Shown here piece after piece: positions 22,939 to 32,667 of a DNA stretch of 64,000 bases. The notes below the pieces were generated by a model that did no database searches, had not been told where the DNA came from, and worked only from the letters and a program-made list of their open reading frames with translations. The DNA lies in assembly GCA_001600415.1 (NCBI GenBank), contig BCJX01000014.1:591779-655778 (forward strand). Reading direction: 5' to 3'. This stretch comes from Pascua guehoae (lineage: Eukaryota > Basidiomycota > Tremellomycetes > Trichosporonales > Trichosporonaceae). Each line of letters starts with the position of its first letter. The stretch's first letter is position 1. A program made the translations under genes and the position numbers.

Positions 22939-23655
22939 CTAAGGCGAGTTACGGCCTAGGTCAAAATAACGTGGTGTCAACCGAACATGTGATTTCGGAA
23001 ACCTCGAAAGCGAAAGTAAAAGACAAGGGGCCATACTGGTAACTTGGTTCGCGGCAACATGAACCTCAAGCTCGCTCACTACCTCAAAAGTCCGCCAAGA
23101 CCTCGTAGTTGTACTTCGCCCAGAGGGAGGGAGCCCAGCTGGGAGAACGTAGTTGTACCTTCCTCGGAAGGCTTCCGAAAATTTCCCAACGGTGAACAGA
23201 GTAGTGATGTAGAAGTTACCCAGCGATGTAGAGTCTCCGGGTGCTTGAAAGATAGGCTTGTCCACGGCGTCCGAGAGTGTTGTGCACAAGTAAAAATGGA
23301 ATCGTTGGCCTACGAACGCCATCGAGTCGGACGTCTTGCCCTGTTCTTGCGTCAATATCCGCACAGTCGCCACCATGGCGACGTGCTTGGGTGGCCTGTA
23401 GTTGAGAGGGTGTTCCTGTGCTAGACGATGGAAGTGTGAGGGGCGAGCTGGATTGACACCCGACGCATCGGCGATCTTTATATAGCTATTTCCAAGCTCG
23501 TACAGGCGGCGGGAGCATTGTCCCCCACTCATCAGACGCTGCGGGGTGAGTAAGCAACGCGGTTCCAACTCGACCACCGGCACTCGCCGCGTCAGCCGAT
23601 ACAGCCATGCGCTGCGCCATTCAGTGTCACTGCATCGTATATCACTCAGGGACAT
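22939..23655 (-). CDS. Uncertain 238-codon ORF, possibly a gene relic
   Basis: An intron-free frame starts at 23655 and ends at a TAG/TAA near 22939. A further 105 codons stay open in the same phase beyond the stop. It contains natural-looking segments such as HVAMVATVRILTQEQGK, FVGQRFHFYLCTTLSDAV and LGNFYITTLFTVGKF. I find no signal peptide, membrane segment or known motif. Base composition is less GC-biased than in the secure genes. It could be a decaying gene or chance. Confidence 0.25.
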   Translation of the reverse strand: MSLSDIRCSDTEWRSAWLYRLTRRVPVVELEPRCLLTPQRLMSGGQCSRRLYELGNSYIKIADASGVNPARPSHFHRLAQEHPLNYRPPKHVAMVATVRILTQEQGKTSDSMAFVGQRFHFYLCTTLSDAVDKPIFQAPGDSTSLGNFYITTLFTVGKFSEAFRGRYNYVLPAGLPPSGRSTTTRSWRTFEVVSELEVHVAANQVTSMAPCLLLSLSRFPKSHVRLTPRYFDLGRNSP

Positions 23656-24364
23656 GATCGTCGGATGTTTTTTCTGCCGTGTACCGATATATGTACCGAA
23701 CTTTCAGGCACACGCGCCACAGAGACCTCACGTGGAGCGGATATGACGGGCTAGCATGACCGCTGCAGCCACTGCTTACGTGGCCGACTCCTATTCCTGG
23801 TGAGACTTTGGTGACAATTGAAAATCACGTGTGGCAGATATCAGATGACGCTGCGACCTCGGAGAAACGCCGAGGTAGTTGAACAGGCATCAATAGGCCA
23901 CCTAGCGGATGTTGCGGACAAGATTACTCGGGCAGCAGCGTCATTGCTCCCATTTGCTGAGCAAGCAGCTAAGTGTCGCCACTCGGAACATTGAGCGGCA
24001 ACAGGTGATAACCTCTCTCGGCAAGTTTCGCCAGTAAACCCGGTTCCATGACTTCCGAGGTCGCGCCGAACTCGCCGTCAACATCCTCAGCTGACATCCA
24101 AATCCCAGTCCGGACAAATCATCATCGGGGGCGAACATGGATGGTACTAGGTGTTCGCAAAGCCAGTCGGCACGTCTCCGAGAGTCTCCGACCCCTCGGC
24201 GCGAAGAACCGACAGTGGCATTAATTCTGGCACGGGGCTCTGTACAGCAGCTTCAGCGCAACAACCTGCCCAAGAGCACTTGGATTATTGCCATGAGAAC
24301 GTCCAGCCTAACCACCTCCCTGTAAATGCCGCCCTCGGATCCGTCCAGGCCCGCTGTGACGAGG

Positions 24365-24934
24365 CGGCACCAAGAAACTCAAACTCGACAATGCCATCAA
24401 GACACAGATGGCCGACTTTGACACGTCCAAGCGTTTTTCGTCATTTGCAACGATTCCGTTGATCCCGAGAACGGTGGCGGTACGGGATAGAAGAATATCC
24501 CCAAAGCCATTTCTCTCAAGTTGGGCCTGTGACCAAAACAGAAGACCGGGGCTTACAGGGGCATGATGAACGCTGCGACCAGGACGGAAAGATTGTTTTG
24601 TGTGGTTCACAAAAGCGGTTTTGGACGAATCAATACGGCAATCTACGGTATCCTGTTCAGCTGGTCGTGTTGATCATCAGTGTCCTGAGAGGGCAATTGC
24701 CTATTCCTTTCATCACACAGGAAATGACTGGTCACAAACAGGTCCGTGCCGCTCTTCAACGAATCACAATATGTTTGTCGGTGAGGAACTGACGGCGACG
24801 AGGGAATCTCCATCAAGGAGCTGTTCAACTCAATGAACACCAGCGACCCTTTCCATAGCTATTCGACCTTCACCGACGAGGGCCATTTTGTGCCTTCCGC
24901 TGGGTTATGGCCTCAATTAGACATATATCCTTGA
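24365..24934 (+). pseudogene. Two-exon relic of an unknown gene
   Basis: A 66-codon coding-like frame starts inside at 24365 (KKLKLDNAIKTQMADFDTSK, then FSSFATIPLIPRTVAV) and stops near 24564. A second frame at 24794-24934 reads DEGISIKELFNSMNTSDPFH and then STFTDEGHFVP, and ends in TGA. Between them another frame (WFTKAVLDESIRQ) is briefly coding-like. Stops and frame changes prevent a single product. It looks like a gene that has lost its start and accumulated indels. Confidence 0.35.
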
Positions 24935-25408
24935 CAGGGCCATGTGAGCTTCCCTCTTGACTGTATTCTGGCCATTGTTTGTGTACACGGAAAGCTTAGA
25001 TTTACGACGGAAATGTAAAGGTGCGCAGATCATGGCGCGCCGGGGAGTGGAGCACGCCTTGTGTCACAGGAGCGAGTACATAGGGGATGCACTGATCAGG
25101 TCTGCGGCGACTAGCGGCCATAATGACGACATACGGATGGAGTGGTCAGTTGTGGTTTTCTTTCCATTCACTGAGGTTGAGCAGTGGCTTTCCTCGTCAA
25201 TCGATATGGCAGGATCGCGGTGCTCATGGTTTGTGAGCAGAGGGCTGGGCGCACAAGCAGATTGAGTACTGTAGATGGGCCGTAGACGACCCGACTGGTG
25301 GGAAGGGTGCATCCATGCACGATACGCACCGAAGGGCATTGCCGGCGGGGAGGCGCCAGATTGCGCGACAAAAGCAACTCCACATCTTTGGGCAATGCGC
25401 ATCGTTCT
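24935..25408. other. Intergenic, no gene seen
   Basis: Open frames occur on both strands but have no start, intron pattern or motif that I can defend. Confidence 0.35.
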
Positions 25409-25512
25409 GGACGGCCCCGGCTCCCGGGGGGCATGGGCCGTCCTCGTTCGTTTATCTTGTCTGCAAGTTTCGAAGGGTGAGCCGGCCTGCCGGCCTGCGG
25501 GGACGGGCCTGC
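25409..25512 (+). repeat. Two-hairpin GC-rich element, copy C
   Basis: The left hairpin is GGACGGCCCCGG ... GGGCCGTCC. After 50 bp the right block reads GAGCCGGCCTGCCGGCCTGC followed by GGGGACGGGCC. It lies 110 bp beyond the 3' end of the first paralogue of the tandem array. Confidence 0.75.
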
Positions 25513-25621
25513 GTTTCCCATCTGCCGCATGAGGAATTCCTGGACCGGCAAACATCCTTAATACACTCAACAAAGGGTACAACCTTGTACAACCTCCACT
25601 ATCACAACTTGCCTCGCTGCT

Positions 25622-26836
25622 TCACTCTACTGTCTCGACCCGCCACTGCTCCTCGCCGACTGTCCGACGATACTCGTCTCGGGGCACAAACGTGACCGCG
25701 TCGTGGGAGATACCGGGGTGGTAGGGAAGCGGAGTGCGTAGGGGTGACGCGGACACAATGTCTCGAAAGGCCGACACCATCTCGTCGGGCGTGAGGTGGG
25801 GGTACCAACCGAGCCACTGGGGACGGAGGTGTTCGAGTCCGACGACGGTCAACTTTGTGCGACCGAACGTGCGCTCCGACCATAAATGGTGGAGAAGCGG
25901 CCAGAGCATGCCTGCACGGATTCGGTTTGGGGTTCCGTGGACCCTTTCGGCGATATCGGTAAGTCTGATCCCGGGCTCGTCCGGGCCGAATACGACCGGG
26001 CGGCCGTCGCGCTCCAGTGTGTGTATCCCAATATCCATGTCGCGGCCAGGGTCTTCAGGCTCGGCGTATGGTTGTCCTCGTTGGGTAAAGTGCACGACAA
26101 TCTCCTCGAGGCTCTGGACACGCGGGTGGACGTCCATAGAGTAGTAGGCGTTGTTGAGCCACGGCGCCGGCTCGTAGATCACATTGACCACGAGCCGCTG
26201 CGCGCGCGTCGCGAGTAGGACACCGGGGGCCATCGTGAGGAACTGGTCGCTCACGTGCTGCGGGCCTGCCTCCTCGGCCTCGGTGAACACGACAACCGTG
26301 TTGGCACGCGGATGCACGTGCCGCCTCTCGGGGTGGTACCGGAGAGGTACAGGGAGAAACTGGGCGCTGAGATGGGGTCGGCCAGTGGGCACGAGGTGGA
26401 GACGCAGCGCGTCGAGATCGTGGGAAAGGCTCTCGACAATCGAGAGCAGGTGAGTTGGCGGCACGGGCCCCACAATGTCGAGGACGCGCACGAGCTCAAA
26501 GTCGATGGGGACAGGGATACGCAGCGGCGCGTTGCCCGACGGACATGGATCGCGGCTCTTGTTGTATGCCAACCACGGCCCAGCATCGCCCACGCCATAC
26601 GGGGTGATATCGGTACGCGCATCTCGATGGTCAATGACCAGGTGCGAGAAGATGATAGGGTCGACGCGCGACTTGATCTCGTGCGAGAGGAGGCGGAGCT
26701 GGAAGAGGACCGAGCGCGGCGCCGCCGCCAGCACCGCGTCAAAGACGTGCGGGAACGATAAGTGGTCAAGGATGCAGGGAGGTGGGTCGCGCCCAGTGGG
26801 GACAGTTGCGTTGATGCTCCCCAACGTCTCGTTCAT
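25622..26836 (-). CDS. F-box-like tandem family protein, paralogue 1
   Basis: A single uninterrupted frame of 404 aa starts at an ATG at 26836. N-terminal module: SFPHVFDAVLAAAPRSVLFQ, then LRLLSHEIKSRVDPIIFSHL. This follows the helix pattern of an F-box (a hydrophobic helix, Pro, then the Leu-Arg-x-x-Ser region), but it is too diverged to be certain. The middle has VRVLDIVGP and LVVNVIYEP. Near the C-terminus come LTVVGLEHLRPQWLGW and the conserved tail VTFVPRDEYRRTVGEEQW plus VETVE. The same ordered blocks recur in the four neighbouring genes. If the F-box is real, the protein would be the substrate-recognition part of an SCF ubiquitin ligase; that is inference. No signal peptide or membrane segment is seen. 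Confidence 0.8.
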   Translation of the reverse strand: MNETLGSINATVPTGRDPPPCILDHLSFPHVFDAVLAAAPRSVLFQLRLLSHEIKSRVDPIIFSHLVIDHRDARTDITPYGVGDAGPWLAYNKSRDPCPSGNAPLRIPVPIDFELVRVLDIVGPVPPTHLLSIVESLSHDLDALRLHLVPTGRPHLSAQFLPVPLRYHPERRHVHPRANTVVVFTEAEEAGPQHVSDQFLTMAPGVLLATRAQRLVVNVIYEPAPWLNNAYYSMDVHPRVQSLEEIVVHFTQRGQPYAEPEDPGRDMDIGIHTLERDGRPVVFGPDEPGIRLTDIAERVHGTPNRIRAGMLWPLLHHLWSERTFGRTKLTVVGLEHLRPQWLGWYPHLTPDEMVSAFRDIVSASPLRTPLPYHPGISHDAVTFVPRDEYRRTVGEEQWRVETVE

Positions 26837-27233
26837 CGCGGAACTGAAAAGAGTTAGTGGTCAAGTGGCCAAGTGGGCAGTGTCAGAGTTAGATCGCGAC
26901 ATGACAACAAGCAAGGGCCGTTGAAGTCTTGTGGCGCCCCACGCCATTGACGTCATTATTGCTTCCGCTTCAATGCCCACGCCCACACTATCACTGTCTC
27001 GAGGTGGACTGGGCGTGGATGCATACAGTAGTGTGTGGTAGCAATAATAGCTCATGCAATCATTTGTAAAGGACGGAAGTGCACAATCACAAAGATGGGC
27101 ATGCAAAGTGTGAGCTAGGTTGGTAGGGGAATCTCGTGCAGTAGCGCGGTAAAGCTCTTGATGGATCAGCCTGGCACTGCAGTTCTCACAGTGACACGCA
27201 CATATGTCTGGGCAGGGTCGCCCGGCCCGCCCG
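26837..27233. other. Spacer between paralogues 1 and 2
   Basis: 397 bp without a gene. It must contain the promoter of paralogue 1 and the 3' end of paralogue 2. No TATA box or repeat stands out. Confidence 0.4.
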
Positions 27234-28274
27234 TTACTCCTTGGTCTCAAGAAGATACTGCTCGTCGCCAACCACCGCGCGGTACGCGTCGCCCGAGATG
27301 AACCTGACGCGGTCGACCTTGTCGACGACAATGGGAATCTCGAGGGCGAGGGCCGGCCGATGCGCCGTGTCCGCATTCAACCACCCGTTGTGGTCGAGCA
27401 AAGCCCAGAGATGCTCTGCAATCCACCCGCGGACACAGTCTTCGACCTTGGCGCCTCTGGGCTCGACGCCGAGGAAGTGCGGGTCGATGAGGTGCAAATC
27501 GACTAGTGTGACCTTGACATCGGCCGAAACGTGAAGCTGCGCGCGGTTGAGCAAAAGGTCGGACATGGCCGCACCCAACAGTCTGCCCTTTGACGCCCAC
27601 GTGCCGCGGAAACGGGGTGGTGACCATCTCCCACACACCACGACGACGTCGCGGATGTTATCGGGCGCGGGGTGCAGGCGGATCGTGTCCCACAGGCAGG
27701 AGGGCTGGTCGAGGTGCCGGACATTGACGACGACCTTGCCCGGTGATGAAGGGTGGACAATCTCGCCGCCCTTTAGTGGGTCGTGCCACCAGGCCGAGAG
27801 TCCCGGCTCCCCAAACGATACGAGCGTCGGCGCGCGCAGCAGGCGCGCCCACGCAAACGCGTACACCCAGTCGTCTTCGCCAGGACGTAGTCGGACAACA
27901 TCGACCCGGCCGCACAGCGGGTCCAGGAGCTGGGTGATCATCAGGTTACCGTACAGGCCCCCCTTTAGATCTACGATACGTGTCGTACGGTTATTGTAGC
28001 CCGGTATACGACCGCAGAAGGGTGCAGCAGCGCGCAGCTGGACGCTGTGATGGATCAGACCATGCTGTTTCTGCAGCTCCTTGTCGGTGACACGTTCGGA
28101 TTGCGTCGAGATCACGATATGCCGTCCCATAATCGCCGACACGCGCGTCTGGAAGTCTTTCGATGTCCCACGGAAGGCCAGAAGGAGCTCCCATGATGCA
28201 GCGTCGAGAATGGCGTCGATGATGTGCGGGAATGCGGCGTGGTCGATCACGACCGGTGGGTGTGCGGACGTCAT
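27234..28274 (-). CDS. F-box-like tandem family protein, paralogue 2
   Basis: An uninterrupted frame of 346 aa starts at an ATG at 28274. It shows the family blocks in order: AAFPHIIDAILDAASWELLL with AFRGTSKDFQTRV; TRIVDLKGG; VVVNVRHLD; VTLVDLHLIDPHFLGV; and the tail VRFISGDAYRAVVGDEQYLL followed by ETKE. The conserved Glu before Tyr in the tail is Ala here. It is shorter than paralogue 1 mainly in the middle. No intron is needed, in contrast to the neighbouring non-family genes. The function is unknown beyond the possible F-box. Confidence 0.8.
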   Translation of the reverse strand: MTSAHPPVVIDHAAFPHIIDAILDAASWELLLAFRGTSKDFQTRVSAIMGRHIVISTQSERVTDKELQKQHGLIHHSVQLRAAAPFCGRIPGYNNRTTRIVDLKGGLYGNLMITQLLDPLCGRVDVVRLRPGEDDWVYAFAWARLLRAPTLVSFGEPGLSAWWHDPLKGGEIVHPSSPGKVVVNVRHLDQPSCLWDTIRLHPAPDNIRDVVVVCGRWSPPRFRGTWASKGRLLGAAMSDLLLNRAQLHVSADVKVTLVDLHLIDPHFLGVEPRGAKVEDCVRGWIAEHLWALLDHNGWLNADTAHRPALALEIPIVVDKVDRVRFISGDAYRAVVGDEQYLLETKE

Positions 28275-28724
28275 GCTCAGCGGTGGTTGTGTCGCACGGC
28301 TGTTCAGCTTCGAGTCGAGGAAAGAATATCGCCTCTCGGAGCGGAACGTGTGTGAGCGGGAGAGAGAGTGTCGGTTCTACTCCTTTGAGCGGGGATGGAT
28401 GGGACTCGGCCTGTGATGAGTGAACAATGGACAACAAGAAGAGAGCTGGATAAGATCGGGAGGCTGATGTGGAGGGGATCGATCCGAGCCAACTTTAGTG
28501 GCAGCGGGGCACCACACCCACCAAGGCTTGGCAAATATACACGCAGCAGCATTTGCTGCTTGTGTCATCCATAGTTTACTCTGCACTTGCCTAACGAACC
28601 GAGCACTGATTACCAGTCGTACAGGGGACATTGTATGCATTGGGGGGACGGACAATCTACAAAGTGGATATCTATGGCTTCTTAAGGGGGTTGCGCTGTT
28701 CTGGGAGTGTGTTGCTTTTAGAAA
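28275..28724. other. Spacer between paralogues 2 and 3
   Basis: No gene seen. It contains the presumed promoter of paralogue 2 and leads into a half copy of the two-hairpin element. Confidence 0.4.
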
Positions 28725-28763
28725 GGTCGGGCCCGCCCCAAGGGCGTCCGCGGGCCTTAATTT
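28725..28763 (+). repeat. Two-hairpin element, half copy (inside the array)
   Basis: GGTCGGGCCCGCC ... GCGGGCCTTAATTTTGG matches the right half of the element, including the GGGCCTTA end. The left hairpin is missing. A nearly identical ending (GGGCCTTAATTTT) is found at 37549-37560. Confidence 0.6.
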
Positions 28764-28912
28764 TGGAGCTTGAGCAGCTCCTGGAGGTTGTCACGGGTTC
28801 GTGTTCGAGACAGGGAACGTGCGGTGGCTGGCGATTTCATCGGTGTCGCGGTCTCAGCAGTATTCGTACAGCTTTGGGGTGCGGGACGTCGCAGAGGGTC
28901 TACCCGAGCCGC

Positions 28913-30004
28913 CTACTCGGCGGTTTCGAGGGCGAACACCTCGTCGCCGACTTGTGCGCGGTACTCGTCGCGGGTGAGGAACGTAATTTCTTCGGCTGCG
29001 GCCTTCGCTTCGTCCTCTGGCCAGCGGGACCAGCGGACGAGACCGTCCTGAACGGCCTTGACGATAGTCTTCTGCACGACGTCCGGGGGCGACTTTGCGC
29101 CTGGGCCAGTCTGGACGCCGAGCCACGCGAGCTTGAGCTGTTGCGCGTCGACGAGCGTGTACGATATGCGCGGGAGGGTCATGGTGATGCGTAAAATGAT
29201 GGTGTTGAGGAGGCCCATCGGCTTGACGGCGTGGCGGTACCAGACCGCTTCGGACTCGCGGTGCGTCGTGATCTGCGTAAACACGATAGTGGTATTCTTG
29301 AGGCTCGCCGGGGTCGACCCCGGCGTAATGTATCCTTGAGGCAACCACGCGCGCCCCGGGTCGTAGCGAATGTTGAGGACGAGGCTCTCAGTACCGTCCG
29401 GAACGGGGCCGACCTCGGCCACGCCCGGATAGTCCCATAACCCACTCTCGGAGAAGGTTGTAAATGTTACGAGATGAGGGGCGTGCACGGGCGACTGCGA
29501 TGGTAACGGGCCGGCGGGACGGTGACGAACGCGGACCGTCTCGACGCCGCTCAGCGCGTTCACGATCCATTCGAGACGGTCATCCGGCATTCCCTGCGGT
29601 CCAACGAGGTCCACGACTCGCGTGTGCGCAAGCTGCTGCACGACGTGCTCGCGACCGATGGACTCGTCCTCGTCGAGCGGTCGCAGAGCGGGAATCCGCC
29701 CGTGCCGCCCGGAAATATCGGCGGGCGCATAGCTCGAGATCTTCATGTGCCGCGCAAGCAGTGGGTCTGCACGATCGCGGAACGCACGAGAGGCGGCGCG
29801 GAGCGCAATGAGCGAGCGGCGGGGGGCGTGCTCAAACACATTGTCGAGGATATGCGGAAAGTGGGCGTGGTCAATGGCGACAGAAAGGAGCGGCGATGGG
29901 GCGCGGTCCGGGGATGGACATGTCGAAGGCAGAGAGGGTGGGAGGGGTGGCAGCTCGACCGTCGTCCCCAACGGAGGTGTGGGGTGGGTGGCGACGGCGG
30001 CCAT
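28913..30004 (-). CDS. F-box-like tandem family protein, paralogue 3
   Basis: A 363-aa uninterrupted frame from the first in-frame ATG at 30004. A longer frame to 30037 has only a GTG. A Pro-rich leader (PPLPPSLPSTCPSPDRAPSP) precedes AHFPHILDNVFEHAPRRSLI with ALRAASRAFRDRADPLLARH. Then come TRVVDLVGPQGMP, LVLNIRYDP, TTIVFTQI and YTLVDAQQLKLAWLGV. The tail is ITFLTRDEYRAQVGDEVFAL plus ETAE. This is the best match to the family consensus at both ends. It is divergent from the carrier gene, whose ATG is 448 bp away, so the two may share a promoter region. Confidence 0.82.
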   Translation of the reverse strand: MAAVATHPTPPLGTTVELPPLPPSLPSTCPSPDRAPSPLLSVAIDHAHFPHILDNVFEHAPRRSLIALRAASRAFRDRADPLLARHMKISSYAPADISGRHGRIPALRPLDEDESIGREHVVQQLAHTRVVDLVGPQGMPDDRLEWIVNALSGVETVRVRHRPAGPLPSQSPVHAPHLVTFTTFSESGLWDYPGVAEVGPVPDGTESLVLNIRYDPGRAWLPQGYITPGSTPASLKNTTIVFTQITTHRESEAVWYRHAVKPMGLLNTIILRITMTLPRISYTLVDAQQLKLAWLGVQTGPGAKSPPDVVQKTIVKAVQDGLVRWSRWPEDEAKAAAEEITFLTRDEYRAQVGDEVFALETAE

Positions 30005-30451
30005 GGTTGGATGAGCAATGGCAACAAGACGAGTCACCAGGTGGAGCTTGTTTCAGTGGCGGTGGCGGCGTTTCGGCCCCGCAGCGTCGGATAATTAATT
30101 CTTACACCAAACTCCACAGCAGCCATCGCCATCTCAGTCCTCGTCGTCACACGTTGCCCACCACCAACAGTGTATTCTCGACCGTCAACACTCTCGGCCA
30201 TGCTTCACGCCCGCCAGCTGCCGCCAGGTGTATCCGGCCCGACTTGCGTAGGCTACTTTGGCGACTAGGATTTGGTGGTTATCGCCCCTTGATTCAGGTC
30301 TGCACGGACGAGCAGCTCGGGCGAGACAAACACGTAAGAAACGAGTGATTGTCCAAAACGGACACCAGCCCACATACCACACGACTGTACATCAGCTCCA
30401 GCTCATCATCAACACCGGTTCTAGCTCTCTTCGTCACAGCCAAATACGCCA
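30005..30451. promoter_or_regulatory. Divergent promoter region, paralogue 3 and carrier gene
   Basis: 447 bp between two start codons on opposite strands. There is no clear TATA box. The only AT-rich part is AATTAATTC at about 30092-30100. Confidence 0.4.
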
Positions 30452-32256
30452 ATGATGGGAGAACAAAGCAGAAAACGCGACCCGATCGCGACAGAGGTGG
30501 TCCTCGACCCCGAGGGCGAGAGCCTCGCGCCAGCGCCAAAATCGCACTCGCCGTTTGTCGGCTTCGCGGCGGGTATCCTGTCTGGGTACGTTGACCGTGT
30601 AGAGGAGGGATAGTAGAGGAGGCATAGTACTGACTCGCGCAGATGGACCAAGGTAGGCCGCGCTGAAGACGGGAGCTGGGGGACCCGACATGCTGACATC
30701 GCGCCCGTTTACAGTTGATAGTTGGTGAGTCGCTCCGGAGCCCTCAACTGCCCGCCAGCCGCTGACAACAACAGGGCACCCTTTTGACACGATTAAAGTG
30801 AGATGAAGCGCCCCAATGTTCCTTCAGAGTCCTAGCTGACACCGCAGACTCGATGTGCGCCTCCTCACACCCACCCCTCGGCAATGCTGACATCCAGTGC
30901 AATGTGCTCCACCAGGGACCTACACTGGCGCGTGGAACTGCCTCAAGACAACTGTCGCACGAGAGGGCCCGTTGGCAGTGTACAAGGGTGCATCGGTTCC
31001 CGCCATCTCGTGGGGAATCACAGACTCGATCCTGATGGGGAGGTGAGTTCGGTTGGGCCTGGCCCCCGAAGGGAGCTAACAACAGCTTGCACAACTACCG
31101 CGCGTTCCTCAAAAAGCACGGCTTTGGCGAGAGGATACCGGGATCAACAGAGGATGGACCTGGTGGCATGCGCCTGTCGCTGCTGGGACATAGCTTAGCG
31201 GGTCTGTTTGCGGGCTGGTCAAAGTGAGTTCAAGTTGTTGGGCGCGAGGATCGTGGTCGCGCCGTGTTGTCGATGTGCCGCGCATAGCCTGCGGGTCTGG
31301 TCTGCAAGTCTCCATGGCTGTGACCAGACGCCCCGCGGCAGGTGTGCCTTCCTGTGGCAGGTGGTATACTCTGAGATGAGGGCCACAGCCTGCAGTGGCG
31401 TCAGCATCACAAATGTTGTCAACATGCCCGACATTTCGGCGAGTGGCCGTACCTGGTGACTCACTCGTTTCTTCCGATGTCCCCTTTTGTCCACTGTCCT
31501 CCTGTTTTGTGGCCGAGTGTTCCTCATTTGGGTGTCTTACTAATTCCCAGTGCGCCTGTAGCCCACCCGACCGAGACGATCAAGTGCAAACTCCAGCTGC
31601 AGCTCGTCCAACCTGATCACCTCCCGAAACAGTACTCTGGCCCTATCGACGTCGTCCGGCAGACTGTAAAGGCGCTGGGCGTTACGGGCATGTGGCGTGG
31701 TCTTCCCGCGAGCTTCATGTACCGGTCATGCTTTGCTGCCATGTTTGGAAGTGAGTAAACGATCGCTCCGAGCAGTGCCCATACTGACCATAGGCTTCGA
31801 GGTGTTCAATCGCGTATTCAGCAGCTGGAAGGGCACGACCTGGGAGATGTCGCCTGGCGCTGCAAACTTCTTTGCCGGCGGTCTCGCGTCAAACGTCTAC
31901 TGGTTCACGGCATTGCGTGAGTCGCTGCAGTACTCATTCCGGTTCTCTGGCTCACACCGCAGCACTGGACAACATCAAGAACCGCCTCATGGTCGACTCG
32001 CCCACAAACCCTCGGTACAAGGGCGTGTTGGACGCGTACCGCCAGACATGGCGGGAGACGTACGATGCGCGTCGCAGCTTGGGGTGGAACAGCCTTGCGC
32101 GTGTGCGCAACTTTTACAAGGTAAGTCGTGTCCTGATACTGGCGATGAAGCCTTGCTGACAGTCAGGGGTTCGTCCCCGTTGTGCTCCGCGCGTTCCCCA
32201 CAAACGCGGCGGCGTTGGCGGTATGGGAAGGAGTCATGCGCTGGGCGACAAAGTAG
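30452..32256 (+). CDS. Mitochondrial carrier (SLC25) family protein with micro-exons
   Basis: Eleven exons: 30452-30585, 30643-30652, 30715-30724, 30775-30797, 30848-30854, 30898-31042, 31086-31223, 31551-31750, 31794-31916, 31963-32120 and 32167-32256. They sum to 1038 nt and 345 aa with every junction GT-AG and in phase. The three carrier signatures are present: GHPFDTIKTRLQ, AHPTETIKCKLQLQ and PLDNIKNRLM, each starting the PX[DE]XX[KR] motif after an odd-numbered helix. This defines three repeats and six membrane helices in the inner mitochondrial membrane. Other blocks are GTYTGAWNCLKTTVAREGPL, YKGASVPAISWG and MWRGLPASFMYRSCFAAMFG. The substrate cannot be told from sequence. Exons 2-5 are 10, 10, 23 and 7 nt long. 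Intron 7 (31224-31550) is long for this genome. The gene lies between family paralogues 3 and 4. Confidence 0.92.
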
Positions 32257-32667
32257 AACCGGGGTGGGTGTATAGCAGACGTCGTCAGCTGGCCGACGTC
32301 AGCATCCGCTAGGCACGTAGAGAGTGGAGCAACGGCTCCCACCAGGTATAGGATGGGCGACCAGCTCGGTGGTAGTCGGAAGTCTTGAAGGCAGCAGCAG
32401 CATTGGACAAGACAGTTTTGGGCAACTCAGCATGGGCTGATCCTCATCATGTAATGCAATCTACAACACGCCGTAGCAAACAGAGATGAATAGCTGTGTG
32501 CTATGTAATGGCTGGGTCCATTATACCTGAGGACACGCCGTCCAAAGACGCGCCAAACAAAGGTGACGAGTACAACCATCATATGGGAAAAACAAAAGGT
32601 GTACGTCATTCAAACTTGGCCGTCAGCGACAACTCCCACATGCCCCCCTCGTGTCCTTGACAAACCC
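32257..32667. other. Spacer between convergent carrier gene and paralogue 4
   Basis: 411 bp with no gene seen. It should contain the two 3' ends; AT-rich stretches near 32440-32480 and 32560-32600 could serve polyadenylation. Confidence 0.35.

Noticed and set aside
25409..25512. Two-hairpin elements as bacterial-type terminators
   Set aside because: The genome is eukaryotic, no U-tract follows the hairpins and copies lie inside an intron as well as between genes.
30004..30037. Longer start for paralogue 3
   Set aside because: The upstream codon is GTG; the first ATG at 30004 is the natural start. The same reasoning was applied at 33819 for paralogue 4 and 54216 for the large protein.
29522..30094. 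190-codon + strand frame opposite paralogue 3
   Set aside because: Antisense shadow of the paralogue; the same effect is seen opposite paralogues 1, 4 and 5.
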